Positions 33,931 through 46,777 are shown, counted from the stretch's first letter. The stretch is 64,000 nt of DNA from Sipunculus nudus (GCA_026874595.1 CM049308.1:38031027-38095026); one strand, 5' to 3'. Notes: generated from the sequence alone by a model not told the origin. Numbers and translations are program-made.

Positions 33931-36900
33931 AAAGTTGATAAAATCAAGTCCCAGAGGAGCTCTCTGGAAACGAACGCGGCAACGGCGGAGGAACCCGGTC
34001 AAAAACATAATATCCACAAAACTTCGCTTTGGCGGGTACAAAAATACAGGTGGCTCCACCAGTCTGCAGAAACTAATAAAAACACTTACAAACATCAATA
34101 TCCATGCAAAGAATCATGGTGATCTCCCCATTAGTTCAGATACTTCAGCTTTTGTATCGAATTGTCTATTATTCTGAGGGATACTTCGGATTCCTATAGC
34201 TTGAAGGATATGGGTAACAGAGACCTAATTTTAAGTTTCCACAGGCACTTTTCATGGGCCTTCTTGCATGGCAAGAATGAAGATTCTAGGTCCAGTTGTT
34301 GCGATTTGTACCCTGTTGACAGATAACCACATCTTTAAAGGTATCAAAAAAAGAGAAAAAAAATCGTAAAAATTTGAAAAAAATAGAGGTGGCGCACCCA
34401 GTCTGCAGAAACTGATGGAACAGGTCATGATCAATATGTATGCCGAAAATCATGACCATCAGTGTTGTAGTTATTTAGATACTGCAGTTTTTGTATCAAA
34501 TTTTCCATTATTCTGGGGGGTAATTTGGAGCCATACAGCTTAAAAAATATGGGTAACAGAGACCTAACTTCAGGTTTCCATGGAGACTTTTCATGGGTCT
34601 CCCTGTGTGTCAAGAATGAAGATTCTAGGTCCAGTTTTAATGATTTGTGCCCTGTTAACAGATGTTCATAACTTTAAAGGTCTCAAAAATAGAGAAAAAA
34701 ATCGTAAAAAAACCCGAACAAATACAGGTGGTGCCACCAGTCTGCAGAATCTGATGAAACACTCCATGATCAATATCCATGAAAACAATTATGGTGATCT
34801 CTGCATTAGTTGTTCAAATACTTCAGCTTTTTGTATCAAATTTTCCATTATTCTGAGCTGTACTTTGGAGTGCCATAGCTCAAAGGATATGGGTAACAGA
34901 GACCTAATTTCAGGTGTCCATGGAGACTTATCATGGGTCTCCCTGTGTGTCAACAATGAAGATTCTAGGTCCAGTCCTTACGATTTGTACCCTGTTGACA
35001 GATAACTACATCCTGAAAGGTCTCGAAAATAGAGAAAAAAAATTGTGAAAATTTGAAAAAATACAGGTGGCACCACCAGTCTGCAGGTACTGATGAAACA
35101 CCTCTTGATCAATATGTATGCCAAAAATCATGACCATCAGTGTTGTAGTAATTGAGATGTTACAGTTTGTTTTTATCAAATTTTCCATTATTCTGGGGGG
35201 TTATTGGAAGCCCCCCATAGCTCAAAGGATATGGGTAACAAAGACCGTATTTCAGGTTTCCATGCAGACTTTTTATGGACCTCTCAGTGTGTCAAGAATG
35301 AAGATTCTAGGTCCAGTCTTTATGATTTGTGCCCTGTTAACAGCTGATTACATTTTTAAATTCGTAAAAAATCGAAAAATTCAGGTGGCGCCACCAGTCT
35401 GCAGGAAGTGATGGAACATCTCATGATCAATACGTATGCCAAAAATCATGACCATCAGTCAAGTAGTTAATGAGATATTGAAGTTTTTGTATGAAAATTT
35501 TGACTTTTCTGGGGGGTACTTTGGGGCCCCCTTGCTCGAAGGATATGGGTAACAGAGATCTAATTTATGGTTTCCACGGAGACTTTTAATAGGTTTCTCA
35601 GAGTGTCGAGAATGAAGATTCTAGGTCCAGCGGTTACGATTTGTGCCACATTAACAGATGACAGCATCTTTAAACGTCTCAAAAATAGAGAAAAAAATTT
35701 GTAACAAATCGAAAAATACAGGTGGCGCCACCAGTCTGCAGGAAGTGATGGAACATCTCATGATCAATATGTATGCCAAAAATCATGACCATCAGTGTTG
35801 TAGTTATTGAGATATTGAAGTTTTTGTATGAAATTTTTGACTTTTCTGGGGGGTACTTTGGGGCCCCATAGCTCGAAGGATATTGGTAACAGAGACCTAA
35901 TTTCTGGTTTCCAAGGAGATTTTTCATGGACCTCTCAGAATCCCAAGTTACAAGGTTCTAGGTTCAGCGGTTACGATTTGTGCCTGGTTAACGGACGGAC
36001 AGACGGACAGACGGACGACGGACAAAGAGTGATCGCTATAGCTCAGATGACTTTCATTCAGCTGAGCTAAAAACAGTCTGGAGGAATTGATAAAACACTC
36101 CAAGATCAATATGCATGCAAAAAATCATGGCGATCAATGCATTAGTTGTTCAGATATTTCAGATTTTTTATCAAATTTTCGTTTATTCTGGGGGGTACTT
36201 CGGAGCCCCATAGCTCAGAGGTTATGGGTAACAGAGACATATTTTCATGTTTCAAAGGAGACTTTTAACGGGCCTCCCTGCATGTCAAGAAAGTAGATTC
36301 TAGGTCCAGTCGTTGCGATTTGTGCCCAGTTAACAGATCAACACATCTTAAGATTTCTCAAAATAGAAAAAATTGGTAAAAATTGATAAAAAGAGGTGGC
36401 GCCACCAGACTGCAGAAACAGATGAAACATTACATGATCAATATCCATGCAAAGAATCATAGTGATCAATGCAATAGCTGTTTAGATACTGGAGCTTTTG
36501 TATCAAATTTATGTCATTCTTGGAGGGGGGGGGGGGTACTTCGGAGCCCAATAGCACAGAGGTTATGGGTAACAGAGACCTATTTTCATGTTTCAAAGGA
36601 GACTTTTAACGGGCCTCCTTCCATGTCAAACGAGTAGATTCTAGGTCCAGTCGTTGCAATTTTTGCCCTGTTAACAAATGACCGCATCCTAAGAGGTCTC
36701 AAAAATAGAGACAAAATCGTAAAAAAATCGAAAAATTAAAAGGGGCGCCACCAGACTGCAGAAACTGATGAAACATTCCGTGATAAATCATGCAAAGAAT
36801 CATGATGATCAATGCAATAGTTGTTCAGATACTTTTGTATCAAATTTTCCATTTTTCTGGAGGGGATACTTCGGAGCCCCATAGCTCAGAGTTTATGGGT

Positions 36901-37080
36901 AACAGAGACCTAATTTCAGGTTTCCAAGGAGACTTTTCATGAACTTCCCTAGATGTGAAGTAAGAAGATTCCAGAACCTGCAGTTATGATTTGTGCCTGG
37001 TTAATGGACGGACAGACGGACAGACAGCTAGACGGACGGACGCCGGACAAAGAGTGATCGCTATATCTCAGATGACTTTA
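33931..37080 (+). repeat. Satellite-like array, about 340-bp units, second block
   Basis: Cores near 34,050, 34,388, 34,728, 35,067, 35,384, 35,721, 36,070 (degraded), 36,395 and 36,742, so spacing is about 318-347. Two units (35,989-36,070 and 37,005-37,080) carry a GACGGACGGACAGACGG-rich tail followed by a sequence like gatcgctatagctcagatga, and the last one runs into an (ATT)n tract. The small frames are repeat-derived, not genes. Confidence 0.85.
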
Positions 37081-37823
37081 ATAATTATTATTATTATTAT
37101 TATCATTATTATTCCCATATTTTAAAAGGAATTGTGATATATAAAATTATATATATATAGTTATAAAAAAAAACAAGCAAGTAGATGGGTAACTAAGCTT
37201 AATGCAGTTAATTTATGAGCAATGAATATATGCGTATTCATATATATACACCGATATAAATCAAAATTTAAATATTGTTAAATTTTAATTTTTTAATTTT
37301 TACATAATTAATATTAATATTATTAATGAATAATGAATTTAGTCAAGCCAATTTAGATTAAATTTGTAATAATACATCAAGAAAGTAGATGGGTAACTAA
37401 GCTTAATGCAGTTAATTTATGAGCAATAAATATATGCGTATTCATATATATACACCAATATTTAAATATTGTTAAAACATATCAATTTTAAAGTGTTATT
37501 ATATTCAATTTAAATCTATAGATCATATATAAAATTTATTGGCTGTATTTAAATAATATATATATAATTTATATTTATATGACTAATAATCATAACGATA
37601 ATAATCAATAATAATAATATCATTATATCTAATGATATTATAAACAGGTATTTTGAAAATGTATTTAAAAGGAAAAAAATTATAATTTTTAGATATCTAT
37701 ATTAAATATAACAATTTAAACATTATATTTTTATTTAATGTAATATATTTCAAAAATACATAATCTGTCGCATCTAGATTATACTAATCTATAAACATGT
37801 GTAAATATACAATATGTAATATG

Positions 37824-37865
<42 letters not shown>

Positions 37866-38236
37866 TTCTGATTTCTGATTTCTGATAACATTCTTGCTAG
37901 CCTTTTTTCTTTGACCCTCCGTACAAACACCTTCATAAACATTTTTCTGTAACCAACACTTTGTTCAAACCATACGAAACTAAAACCATATCTGTTTAAC
38001 AGTAGTTTTATATATGTAGCCCATGTGTTTCTTTCCATATCATCTAACTGTTTGAGGGTGTTATATCATAATCTAGGATATCTAGAATTATCCATTGTGA
38101 TATTTTTTAACCAATAATTTATACATCTTTTGAAATATATACTGTGTAGGGGGTATATTCCCCGTTCTAATATAGCAGCATTATTAACTGTTTTTTTTTT
38201 TCTTCTTTTTACTCACACCATGAAGTTGCTAAGACC
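37081..38236. other. AT-rich; (ATT)n, direct repeat and (TA)n
   Basis: An (ATT)n tract lies at 37,081-37,112. A segment of about 80 bp starting agtagatgggtaactaagct occurs at about 37,180 and again at about 37,384. A (TA)n run is at 37,828-37,864. No gene recognised. Confidence 0.7.
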
Positions 38237-38873
38237 CCAGTCATACCAAAATGCTGCTACGGTTTAAACCGTGGTAATACCTTGAAGAACCGTGCAGAAC
38301 CCTAACCATACCTTAAAGAACCGTAAGAGTACCCTGCAGAACCGTGGAAAACCGTGAGGCACCCTGATTGAGTCCCGGAAGTTTTAAACGGTTTAAAATT
38401 TCCGGGACATGTCAAGGTACACCGTGGGGAAAGGACATACCGGGATTACCGTAGTCAAATCGTAGTTAAAGCGTAGTGACACCGGATACACCGTAACAAC
38501 ACCTTGACGCCACCTTAAATTTCCGTAGTATAGCCGGGACAACCGGTGACTTTTTTTAGGCTTTCAATGGCCTCACGGTTCTCCACGTCCTTTTACGGTG
38601 CTGTCACGGAGTTTTTACGGCCTCCAAGGTACAGCTACGACTAACCACGGTCTAACCACGGTTTTTCACGGTATATGAAGATTTTCTCACGGTGAAGGTA
38701 CGGTTCTTCACGGAAATTGACGGTGGAGTCAACTTCGAGCCACGTTTTGGCAACGGATATCAAGGTGCCGTTACGCAAGACTACGGCGCCACAAGGGTGA
38801 GAAAGTACTAGCCCTTTGGTATAACGGTTTGCCACGGTTTACCACGGTCTTGCATATAAATAGGGGTGATTTT
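38237..38873. mobile_element. ACCGT-rich foldback/MITE, copy 1
   Basis: The left end has AGTCATACC (38,239-38,247) followed by CTACGGT; the right end, read inward, begins AATCACCCC. About 21 copies of the pentamer ACCGT or its complement ACGGT occur in roughly 640 bp. The left half is mostly ACCGT and the right half entirely ACGGT, so the element folds back on itself. An internal hairpin is built on TCCCGGAA / TTCCGGGA. No coding capacity. The same family as 42,784-43,644. Confidence 0.65.
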
Positions 38874-39023
38874 TCAATGCTTTCATTCTTGCGCATGTGT
38901 TCTGCAGAGATGTCGAAACAACTTTGGCAAAATAATAGCCTACTATAACTGCCAAAAATAGATTAATAACAAGGCCTACAGGCCTAATGCGAACCTGTGC
39001 ATTGGGAAATACACCAGGGTTAA

Positions 39024-39293
39024 TGCTTCAATGCTGGACCATTACTTCTCATGTATATGAACAATGCAGGAACTAAACATTTTGAATAAGAAACAATTAC
39101 ACAAACATCACTGCTGAAATTCTGGCATGGGTGCACACAACACAACTAGGGACCCATGGCTTCAATGCTGGACCATTACTTCTCATGTATATGAACAATG
39201 CAGGTACTTAACATTTTGAATAAGAAACAATTACACAAACATCACTGCTGAAATTCTGGCATGGGTGCACACAACACAACTAGGGACCCATGG
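39024..39293 (+). repeat. Tandem duplication, 135-bp period
   Basis: Two nearly identical copies starting gcttcaatgctggacc at 39,024 and 39,159. Both end in GGGACCCATGG. Confidence 0.9.
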
Positions 39294-39699
39294 GTCTCAA
39301 CGCTTAGCGGAATTTGTCTATAAGGATATTTTTAAAGAAATTTTCAGAATGACAGTCCTGTGACCTTAACCAATGACCTTGTGACCAAAAAAACTGAGAA
39401 CTTAATATCCTTGAACCTGCAGCATTAGGATTATTGTAACAATCTTTTAAAAAGTGACCTTGACCTCTAACCAGATAACCTCAAATTCTACAGGTTTCCT
39501 CACTTTAGGCAAGTAAGCCTATGTGAACGTTGGAAAGTTCAGGATGAAAAGTTTGATTTACAGTGCATCCACAATCTTTTTTAATATGTGGCTCCTGTGA
39601 TTTTCAACTTAGATCGCTGGACCCTGGTAATCATAATGAATTTACTTATGTGGTTGGTCATTATTAAATCAAGTTTGAAGCCAGTTTATTTTTAGTAAA

Positions 39700-40440
39700 T
39701 GCATAGAAAAAATATTCGTTAAAATAGAAAAATACAGGTGGCGCCACCACGTTTCATGAACTGATAAAACTAGTCATGGTCAATATTCAAGGCAAGATTC
39801 ATGACAAACCATGCATTAATTATCAAGATATTGGAGGTTTTGTATCAAATTTCTTACTATACTGGGGGTACTTTCAAGCCCCGTAGCTCAAAGGATATAG
39901 GTCGCAGTGACCTAATTTCAGGTTTCCAAGGAGATTCTTTATTGACCTCCCTGGATTATCACTTAGAAGTTTCTAGGACCAACTGTTACGATTTGTGCTC
40001 TGCTAACGGACAGCCGGTTATCCGTATGGACGACGGATAAAGCGCCATTCCTACACCTCAGTTGACTTACAGTCAGCTGAGCTAAAAATGATTGTGGCTG
40101 GCACCACCAGTCTTGTATACAACGAAGAGATACATACATATGCCCAAGTTCAGACTGATATATCAAACCCCTCCTGAGAAATAAGAAGGGACACACACTG
40201 TGCAAAAATTATTATAGGTCGCACCACCAGTCTTGTATACGACAAAGCTATTCGATAGGTATAAATATGCCCAATTTCAGGATGATATATCAAATTCCTC
40301 TATAGAAATAAGCAGGCACAAAAGTCACACACTGTGCAAAAGTCACTGTAGGTGGTGACACCTGTCTTGTGAACTAGAAACCAATCAAAGACACATAGAC
40401 AGGTCAAAATATCAGGCCAATACATCAAACTTACCTTAAG
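39700..40440 (+). repeat. Mixed GGTGGCGCCACC-family repeats
   Basis: A 340-bp-type unit with the exact palindrome at 39,737-39,748 ends in a degraded GACGG tail at 40,004-40,030 and gttgacttacagtcagctga. It is followed by three units of about 135 bp sharing ccaccagtcttgtatac and cacacactgtgcaaaa. Confidence 0.75.
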
Positions 40441-40489
40441 TCTGATGCATGGGGCTGACCACGCTTAGGTTAGAAAGGCAGTTGCCCCG

Positions 40490-40880
40490 AATGAAGTGTG
40501 ACAAATTTGCTTGCTCAGGCTACTGCACTGAGTGAACTCATGACCTGCACCTGGCTAAACTGGGTGTACTTTTGACCTGTACCTGGCTGCACTAAGTGAA
40601 CTCTTGACCTGTTGCCTAATCTGAAACAGTTGGCAGTCTGCCAAAGCTATAAATAGATTGGCTTCACATGCAGCCCTGAGAGGCATGACACCCATGAGGT
40701 GATCACATGGTGCCCATGAGGTATTCACATGTCACCCATGAGGGGATCACATGCCTTGTGCTTGGCTGCACTGACTGAACTCTTGACCTATATCTGGCTG
40801 CACTGAATGAACTCTTGATCTATTGCCAAATCTGAAACAGTTGGCAGTTTCTTAACCTATTTAAATATACAGACACAATC
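40490..40880 (+). repeat. Short imperfect repeats
   Basis: The phrase gaactcttgacct with cctggctgcact recurs four or more times, and cccatgaggtgatcacatg recurs three times with a period of about 27. Non-coding. Confidence 0.7.
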
Positions 40881-41189
40881 TTAGCCTGTTGGCAAATCTG
40901 TTTACACATACTGAAAGACTTTGGCTAAAATGCATTTTTTCAAGCTGACATATTCAAAACTTTTTATCAAAATATCTAGAATAATAAAAGATGCAGTTTT
41001 TTCATAAATAATTTGAATCCCACAACATTTGATATATGACAGGTTATTGCATAAAATCTGGGGATGGTAGTTCCTGCTATTCTGAGAAATGATGGGTTAA
41101 TGTACAGATGACCAATAACCCCCATACAAAAAAGGTCAATGCAGGTGACCACCAATACCTGAATTTCATATATGGCTCATGTGACCAAC

Positions 41190-42765
41190 ACTGGCAGAAA
41201 ATTTGGTGATGATAGCTCCGGCCGTTTCTGAGATTGTCATTTTAGTATGCTTTTCGGACAGATGACTAGGTTCAACTTCGGCAAAAAATCACTGAACTTG
41301 AACCATCTGAACAAACTTGAGAGAGATGATATAAAAGATTATTTCTGTTGAATATTGAACAAATTGGCTTGACCGTTTTGGAGGAGAAGATTTTTTAAAG
41401 GTTTTTTAGCTTTTTCTTTATAAAATCTGAGAAAATGCAGATTTTTTCAGATGGCTAATTTTTTGCATTAAATTTCATGACGCTAGCTCCAGTCAATCCA
41501 ATAGTATGAGTTAACGTATACCTGTGATTGTAAACATTGCCTTGCATGAGGAATATCTAAAATCATAAATCTACATTTTTTAAAGTTAAAAAAAAATTCT
41601 TGTCAATATTAACCAAAGATAACATGAAATCTAAATGTCTGGAGGCATGATGCAACGGATGCTGATAAACTGGTTCCATGCTAGATGTATCTGCTTCACA
41701 CAGCTAACATATATGGTAAAATGACTCAATTCAATCTTTATTATTCAGCCAAAATTCATTCTTTGGAACCATAAAAGACAATTAATTATTATAAGAATTA
41801 TTCATTGGATTATTCTTGTAAAATATTAAACAAATTAGCCTCAGTGGCGTCAGTCAAAAAACATTTTGCAGGTTCATAACTCATATTGTAAAATAAAGCA
41901 AAATGGCTAAGTTAAGCTTCCCATAACTCAGCCAAAAATCACTGAACCAAAACCATTTGAACGAACTTGAATTATAAACATCTAAGGATAATTAATGTGT
42001 GAGATTTAAGAATTTGGCCCAGTGGTTTTTGAGAAGAAGATCTTTGTAGCCGCTGAGCTAAAATGGGCTGTTATGGCATATGACTAAATTCAGCTTCTCA
42101 TAACTCAGCCAAAAGTCACTGAACTGAGACCATTTGAACAAACTTCAGAACGCACTACCCTAGGATCATTTATGTGCGATATTAAACAATTTGGCCATAT
42201 GGTTTCAGAGAAGAAGTTTTTTGTAGCTGTCAGTATGATATGGGCACTGATGACCCCCGTACAAAAAAAGGCCGATGCAGGTAGCACCACCAATACCTCA
42301 ATTTCAGATATGACTCATGTGACCAACATTAGCATAAAATTTGGTGATGATAGCTCAAGCCGTTTCTAAGATTGTAATTTTAGTATGCTTTTTTGGACAG
42401 ATGACTAAGTTCAACTATCTGTAACTCTGCCAAAAATCACCGAACTTAAACCATTCGAACAAACTTGAGAAAGATTGTTCCAGAGATCATTTCTGTGAAA
42501 TATTGGACAATTTGGCTGAACAGTTTCGGAGGAGAAGATTTTTTAAGCTTTTTTAGCTTTTTCCCTATATAATATAAGAAAATGCAGTTAACCAAAAAAT
42601 AAGCAAAATCCGAAAGAGTTTTTAGATGACTAAATTTTTGCATAAAATTTCGTGATGCTAACTCTTGCCGTTTTTAAGATAGTATAGGTTAACGTACAGA
42701 CGACGGAAGACGGACGCCGAACGACGCCACACCATCGCATAAGCTCACAGGTTCGCTAATATAGC
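41190..42765 (+). repeat. Third tandem/dispersed repeat family
   Basis: Four diverged units near 41,270, 41,920, 42,090 and 42,420 share caaaaatcactgaact, gaaccatttgaacaaactt, a sequence like gaaatattggacaatttggc and a ggagaagattttt step. The last ends in a GACGGAAGACGGACGCCGAA tail and aagctcacagg near 42,755, resembling in style but not in sequence the tails at 36.0 and 37.0 kb. Confidence 0.7.
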
Positions 42766-42783
42766 CCACGGCCTGTCTACCGT

Positions 42784-43644
42784 AGTCACACCGTAAGCTA
42801 CGGTCACAACCGGGGTACGGTCGCCGTACGGCGAGTGTTTGGGCTATTCCGTGCGGTAGACGCAAGGCAACCGTGCGATTTTCATAGGCCGCAGGGGCTC
42901 CGCAACGACCGTAACTGACATTAGCGCAAGCGCTTAAGTTGATGCGGCGGCCGTGCGTCAGGCAGCCACCTACGGCCTCCGTACTGGCACCGTACAGTAG
43001 ACGTATGGATGTCGTAGGATGCCCGTGCGATTTTTAACGCCTACTCGGCTAGCCGCGAGACGTACGGTGTACCTGCGGCTGTCGTAAGGGGTCTTTACGG
43101 CTTCCGCAAGGTTAGCTTGCGGCGTCCGCAGGGTAAGCTTTCTTTACCGTGCGATGGCCGTAAGAATGAGGAAGACACCTTGCCGTTCTCGCACGTCGGC
43201 CGCATAAGCATTACTGTAGTTTCAAAAACCGAACAGTGATCTACGGTTTGCGGTGACCGCAGCAGGTTGTGACCGAGGCTGTAGTAAGACCTAAGTGGCA
43301 CCGTGACCACCGCAAGTCCACCGTAACTCCACCGTGGCAACACCGTAGTGACACCGTATTGAACCGTAGGTCAAACAGCTACACCGAGGGTTATACCGTG
43401 CTGAACCCTGATGACACCGTGAGCACCGTAGTGTCACCTTATTGACATCCTAGGGCCACCGGGACAAACCGTGAATATACCGTGCAATACCACACTGGCA
43501 ACGGAGAAGATGATGACCGTTGAGGATCGTCGAGACCTCCACGGTGGATTTTACAAAATTTCGTCCCGGTTCTTCCCGGTTTGAAAAACGGGACGAACCG
43601 GGGGTATATAATACACCGTAGTAACACCTATGATCGGTGTGACT
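42784..43644. mobile_element. ACCGT-rich foldback/MITE, copy 2
   Basis: Inverted ends: AGTCACACC at 42,784-42,792 and its complement GGTGTGACT at 43,636-43,644, each followed inward by CTACGGT. About two dozen ACCGT/ACGGT pentamers lie in about 860 bp. A strong hairpin near the right end pairs CGTCCCGGTTC with GAACCGGGAC-like sequence at about 43,560-43,605. Its ends match copy 1, so the two are one family. The right end directly abuts a LINE fragment. Confidence 0.7.
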
Positions 43645-44345
43645 GAGCCAACAAACACTTGATTGCATGCACTCTATTTTGGGTCTTGGCATGGACCCCC
43701 AGATTTCTGATCCATAAAGAAGTGATGGAAGTATACTTTTTTCAAATTAGTCGGAACAACAGACAAAGACATTTTACCACATTTTAATTCACACTTCGTG
43801 ATAATATTTAAGCCTTTACTTGTTTTTAACATGAGTATATTTAGACATTGGTTCCTTTTCAGTGATAAAAAGAACAGAACTCCTTAATATGTATAACTAT
43901 TAACATTTAAAAGCTTCTTACCCTTGAAATACCATTTCACATTTTGTTTGACAATCCCTCCCCTTCTGAATACCATAGATTTTGTTTATCTGTATTGATT
44001 TGCATATCTCATCTGTCACCGAAGTCTTCAAAAATGTTTATGAAGTTCTGAAGCCTCCCCAGCGAGTCCCCAATGAGTCAAATGTCATCTGCAAAGGCTA
44101 AAATATTTATATCTGTGTGTTGTAATGACATCTGAATACCAGGAAGCAGTGTTTCATAAACCATTTCGAAGAATGTATTAAGATATAATATAAATAATAT
44201 TGGGCTTAATAAGCAACCTTGCCTTGTACCATTAATACATTTAAATTCTTCTGTTAAACCGTTGTTTACCTTGACACAGCATGTTAACTTTTCATTCATG
44301 GATTTCATCACCTTAATTATGTTTCCACTGATCCCTATTTTTAAG
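43645..44345 (-). pseudogene. Degraded second LINE reverse transcriptase fragment
   Basis: The longest frame (44,078-44,311) contains INGTRQGCLLSPILFILYLN and AFADDI, RT motifs B and C with FADD in place of YADD. This is a different clade from the LINE at 2.8 kb, closer in style to I/Nimb or RTE-type elements. Continuing left in broken frames are IGDSLGRLQNFINIF and near 43,690 YGSEIWGSMP, a usual C-terminal signature of such LINEs. Several stops and shifts make it a relic. Confidence 0.75.
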
Positions 44346-46100
44346 TAAGCTGTAAAAGTAACTTATGTGAAATTCTATCAGAAGTAAATCTAAGCTCAGT
44401 ATATAAAGTGAAATTATATCAGCAGTAGAACCAGAAAAATATTTATATAATATTGCATTTGTATAAAGGCAGGCGTTATCAAAATTTAGATTTAGTGACC
44501 ATTCAGATCCATGTTTTATTTTATTGCTCTAGATATGAAAATCTAAGAAATAATTTTTTACATCTTTAAAGGAAATTTTAAAAAATACATATGGTTTAAT
44601 TAAGCTATTAAAAATCAAGTCTATAAATGTTCATTTGAATCATGCGAAATATTTATTTCAGGTAAATAAATTAAAGAATTATGATTATGAAACAACACAA
44701 CAGCACGTAACACAACCATGTATATATGTATGTATTATATGTGTATAAGCATGTTATATGTTCATTGATCAATTGCATTTATTTATTTATATTTGTACCA
44801 TGGGCCACAAGGCTTTTTTCTACAATAAAAAAAATCATGCGGGTAAACTGCTCAGTTGTTAGCATGTCTGGCCTAAGCCAACGAACTATGCTTTCTTAAT
44901 TACAAACAAGATATGGTTGATGACACACCAGTGCTCTTTGATAAACTGCCGAGCTGCTTTCTGAGGGTATGAGGAGCCTAGCGTTGCAGGACTAGCTGTA
45001 GTTTTTACACCCTTTGCCTGGAGACAACATTGGCCCAGAACTCATTATTTAACTTTTATTAAGGTCACCGCTGGGCTTAAACATCTGACTGCAGGCCCTT
45101 GTGACTCGTAATTACAAAAAAAAATCATTTGAAGTATATTTACATGGTTGAAAATTATTTCGTAAATACGAATAAATTTTCGGTTCCCGATTTTAGATTT
45201 CAGACAAACAAATTTTCGGAAATTCGGCAATCGAAAAAACGGCGCTCTTCTGTACTGTGAACATTAAAACAACAGGAATTAGACAATACCGATCTAATTT
45301 TATGGCATGTAGGTAGGTAACATGTGGAGAAATATTTATGCCAAAGAAGAACAAAACAGCTGTTGTTGTTATGATGATATGCAGTTTTAAAGTGAAACAA
45401 TAGTTATTTATGGAAAATTTAGGTTTTTCCTTGATTTTTCGAAGTTTTGGGTTTGGTAGGAGAACTTTGGGACATCAAACTGTGTTGAATTTTGGATTCG
45501 TAGGTCCAACGGTTTCAAAACGTGCCCTCTTAACGGACGGAGACCCGGACGGACAAAGGACAAAGGACCATCACTACAGCTCAGTTGACTTATATTATAG
45601 TCAGCCATCAAGAGAAGTAGATGGCGCAATCCTCTTTTACAGGTCAGTAAGCAAACTGAATTTCAGGAAAATGAATTTCAGGAAAATTTGTGGTACCTGT
45701 AATGTCTTGAGTTAGCTCAAAAATTTGTAGCTTCCGAGTTCACGGTTTATGTTTTACGCTCGAGTCTCGCATGGTCTCGAGAGAGCTACAGGTTGGTGGC
45801 AGTCATTTAACGTTTGTTCAGTTTATGTGTTGCCGTTGTTTACATATTCTTACACTTCTGGACACTACATAATGGCGATTACAAAATAGAAGCTTGTAAA
45901 CCTACAGTCGAGCCCACATCGTATGTCATACCGAGTCTGTAAACCGTTTCCGCTGATATCACCGTCTTCGTCTAGCGCACGTGAGTATCATAAACAACAT
46001 GGCTGCCCAGATACATGTCACACCAGTAGCTCCCTTTGTCCCGTATGGCAACCCTGCTCAGACAGCCCAACGCTAGGAAAGATAGGTCAATGGTTTTGAG
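44346..46100. other. No gene; end of a GGTGGCGCCACC-type repeat at 45.5 kb
   Basis: At about 45,500-45,608 the tail of the 340-bp family recurs: tttcaaaacgtgccctctta, acggacggag, ctacagctcagttgactta and tagtcagc. A small duplication (aatttcaggaaaatgaatttc) lies near 45,660. The rest is AT-rich and unrecognised. Confidence 0.5.
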
Positions 46101-46214
46101 ATGTTTGCCGCAGCATCAGGATGCACGAACCTTAAACAAAAGAGACAGCTCCAACACCCAGCTCTGACACTGAGCCACCATTCGCTGATAGCCTGCGCTC
46201 ACGTCACAGCAAAC

Positions 46215-46777
46215 AGTGTCCTAGACTGGTACCCCGCTCTATTATGGCACCGCTGTTCTAGGCCAATCATAGAGACGGGCGTACAACGCCATCTTATGTA
46301 CTCCTGGCAGACTGGTTCCAACTCCAGTATGTATTATATATGATAAAAATCAGCATTTCGTTTGCTCAAAGAAGTTGCCAAAAATTGGCTGTACATTTTG
46401 CGTGACATTAATGATAAGATAATTAGATATTGATAGTAAATCAATGCCACGTGCAGTGAAATATCAAATATTCAAATATTCAGTATATCTTATTATCTAT
46501 ACATACATCATTCAATTTTTGTGCAACAACACATTTTTAAATATTTAAAAACTAGAAATAACCAAAGAAAGTCTTTATAGGAAATCTTCACGGATAATCA
46601 GCCAGCATCGCATGAAGGTCCATGACAATCGGTATGAGCGTGCATACTGTGGTTGGAACCAGTCTACATGTAAGTCAAGAGTTGCAACTGGGAGTACTTA
46701 AGATGGCGTTGTACGCCTGTCTCTATGCTTGGCTGAGGGCCTTAATAGAGCAGGGTACCAGTCTAGCAGTGTCACCG
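46215..46777. repeat. Foldback element cut by the LTR array
   Basis: Arms of about 120-135 bp at 46,215-46,335 and 46,640-46,777 are inverted copies; both include CTAGACTGGTACCC, GGCGTACAACGCCATCTTA and GACTGGTTCCAAC. They are separated by about 300 bp. The first LTR begins exactly at the outer edge of the right arm, so the retroelement landed in or beside this foldback. Confidence 0.75.

Noticed and set aside
31948-37000. Small frames in the 340-bp array with recurring strings such as GNRDL
   Set aside because: The recurrence follows the DNA repeat; frames are interrupted at different places and show no protein-level constraint.
38237-43644. The two ACCGT-rich blocks as the two ends of one 5.4-kb transposon
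   Set aside because: Each block appears to have its own pair of inverted ends, and the DNA between them is ordinary repeats with no transposase. Two separate foldbacks explain it better.
44830-44890. tRNA-like stretch (gctcagttgttagcatgtct...) suggesting a tRNA gene or tRNA-derived SINE
   Set aside because: It resembles a D-arm/box A region only loosely, and no matching T-arm/box B or acceptor stem was found at the right distance.
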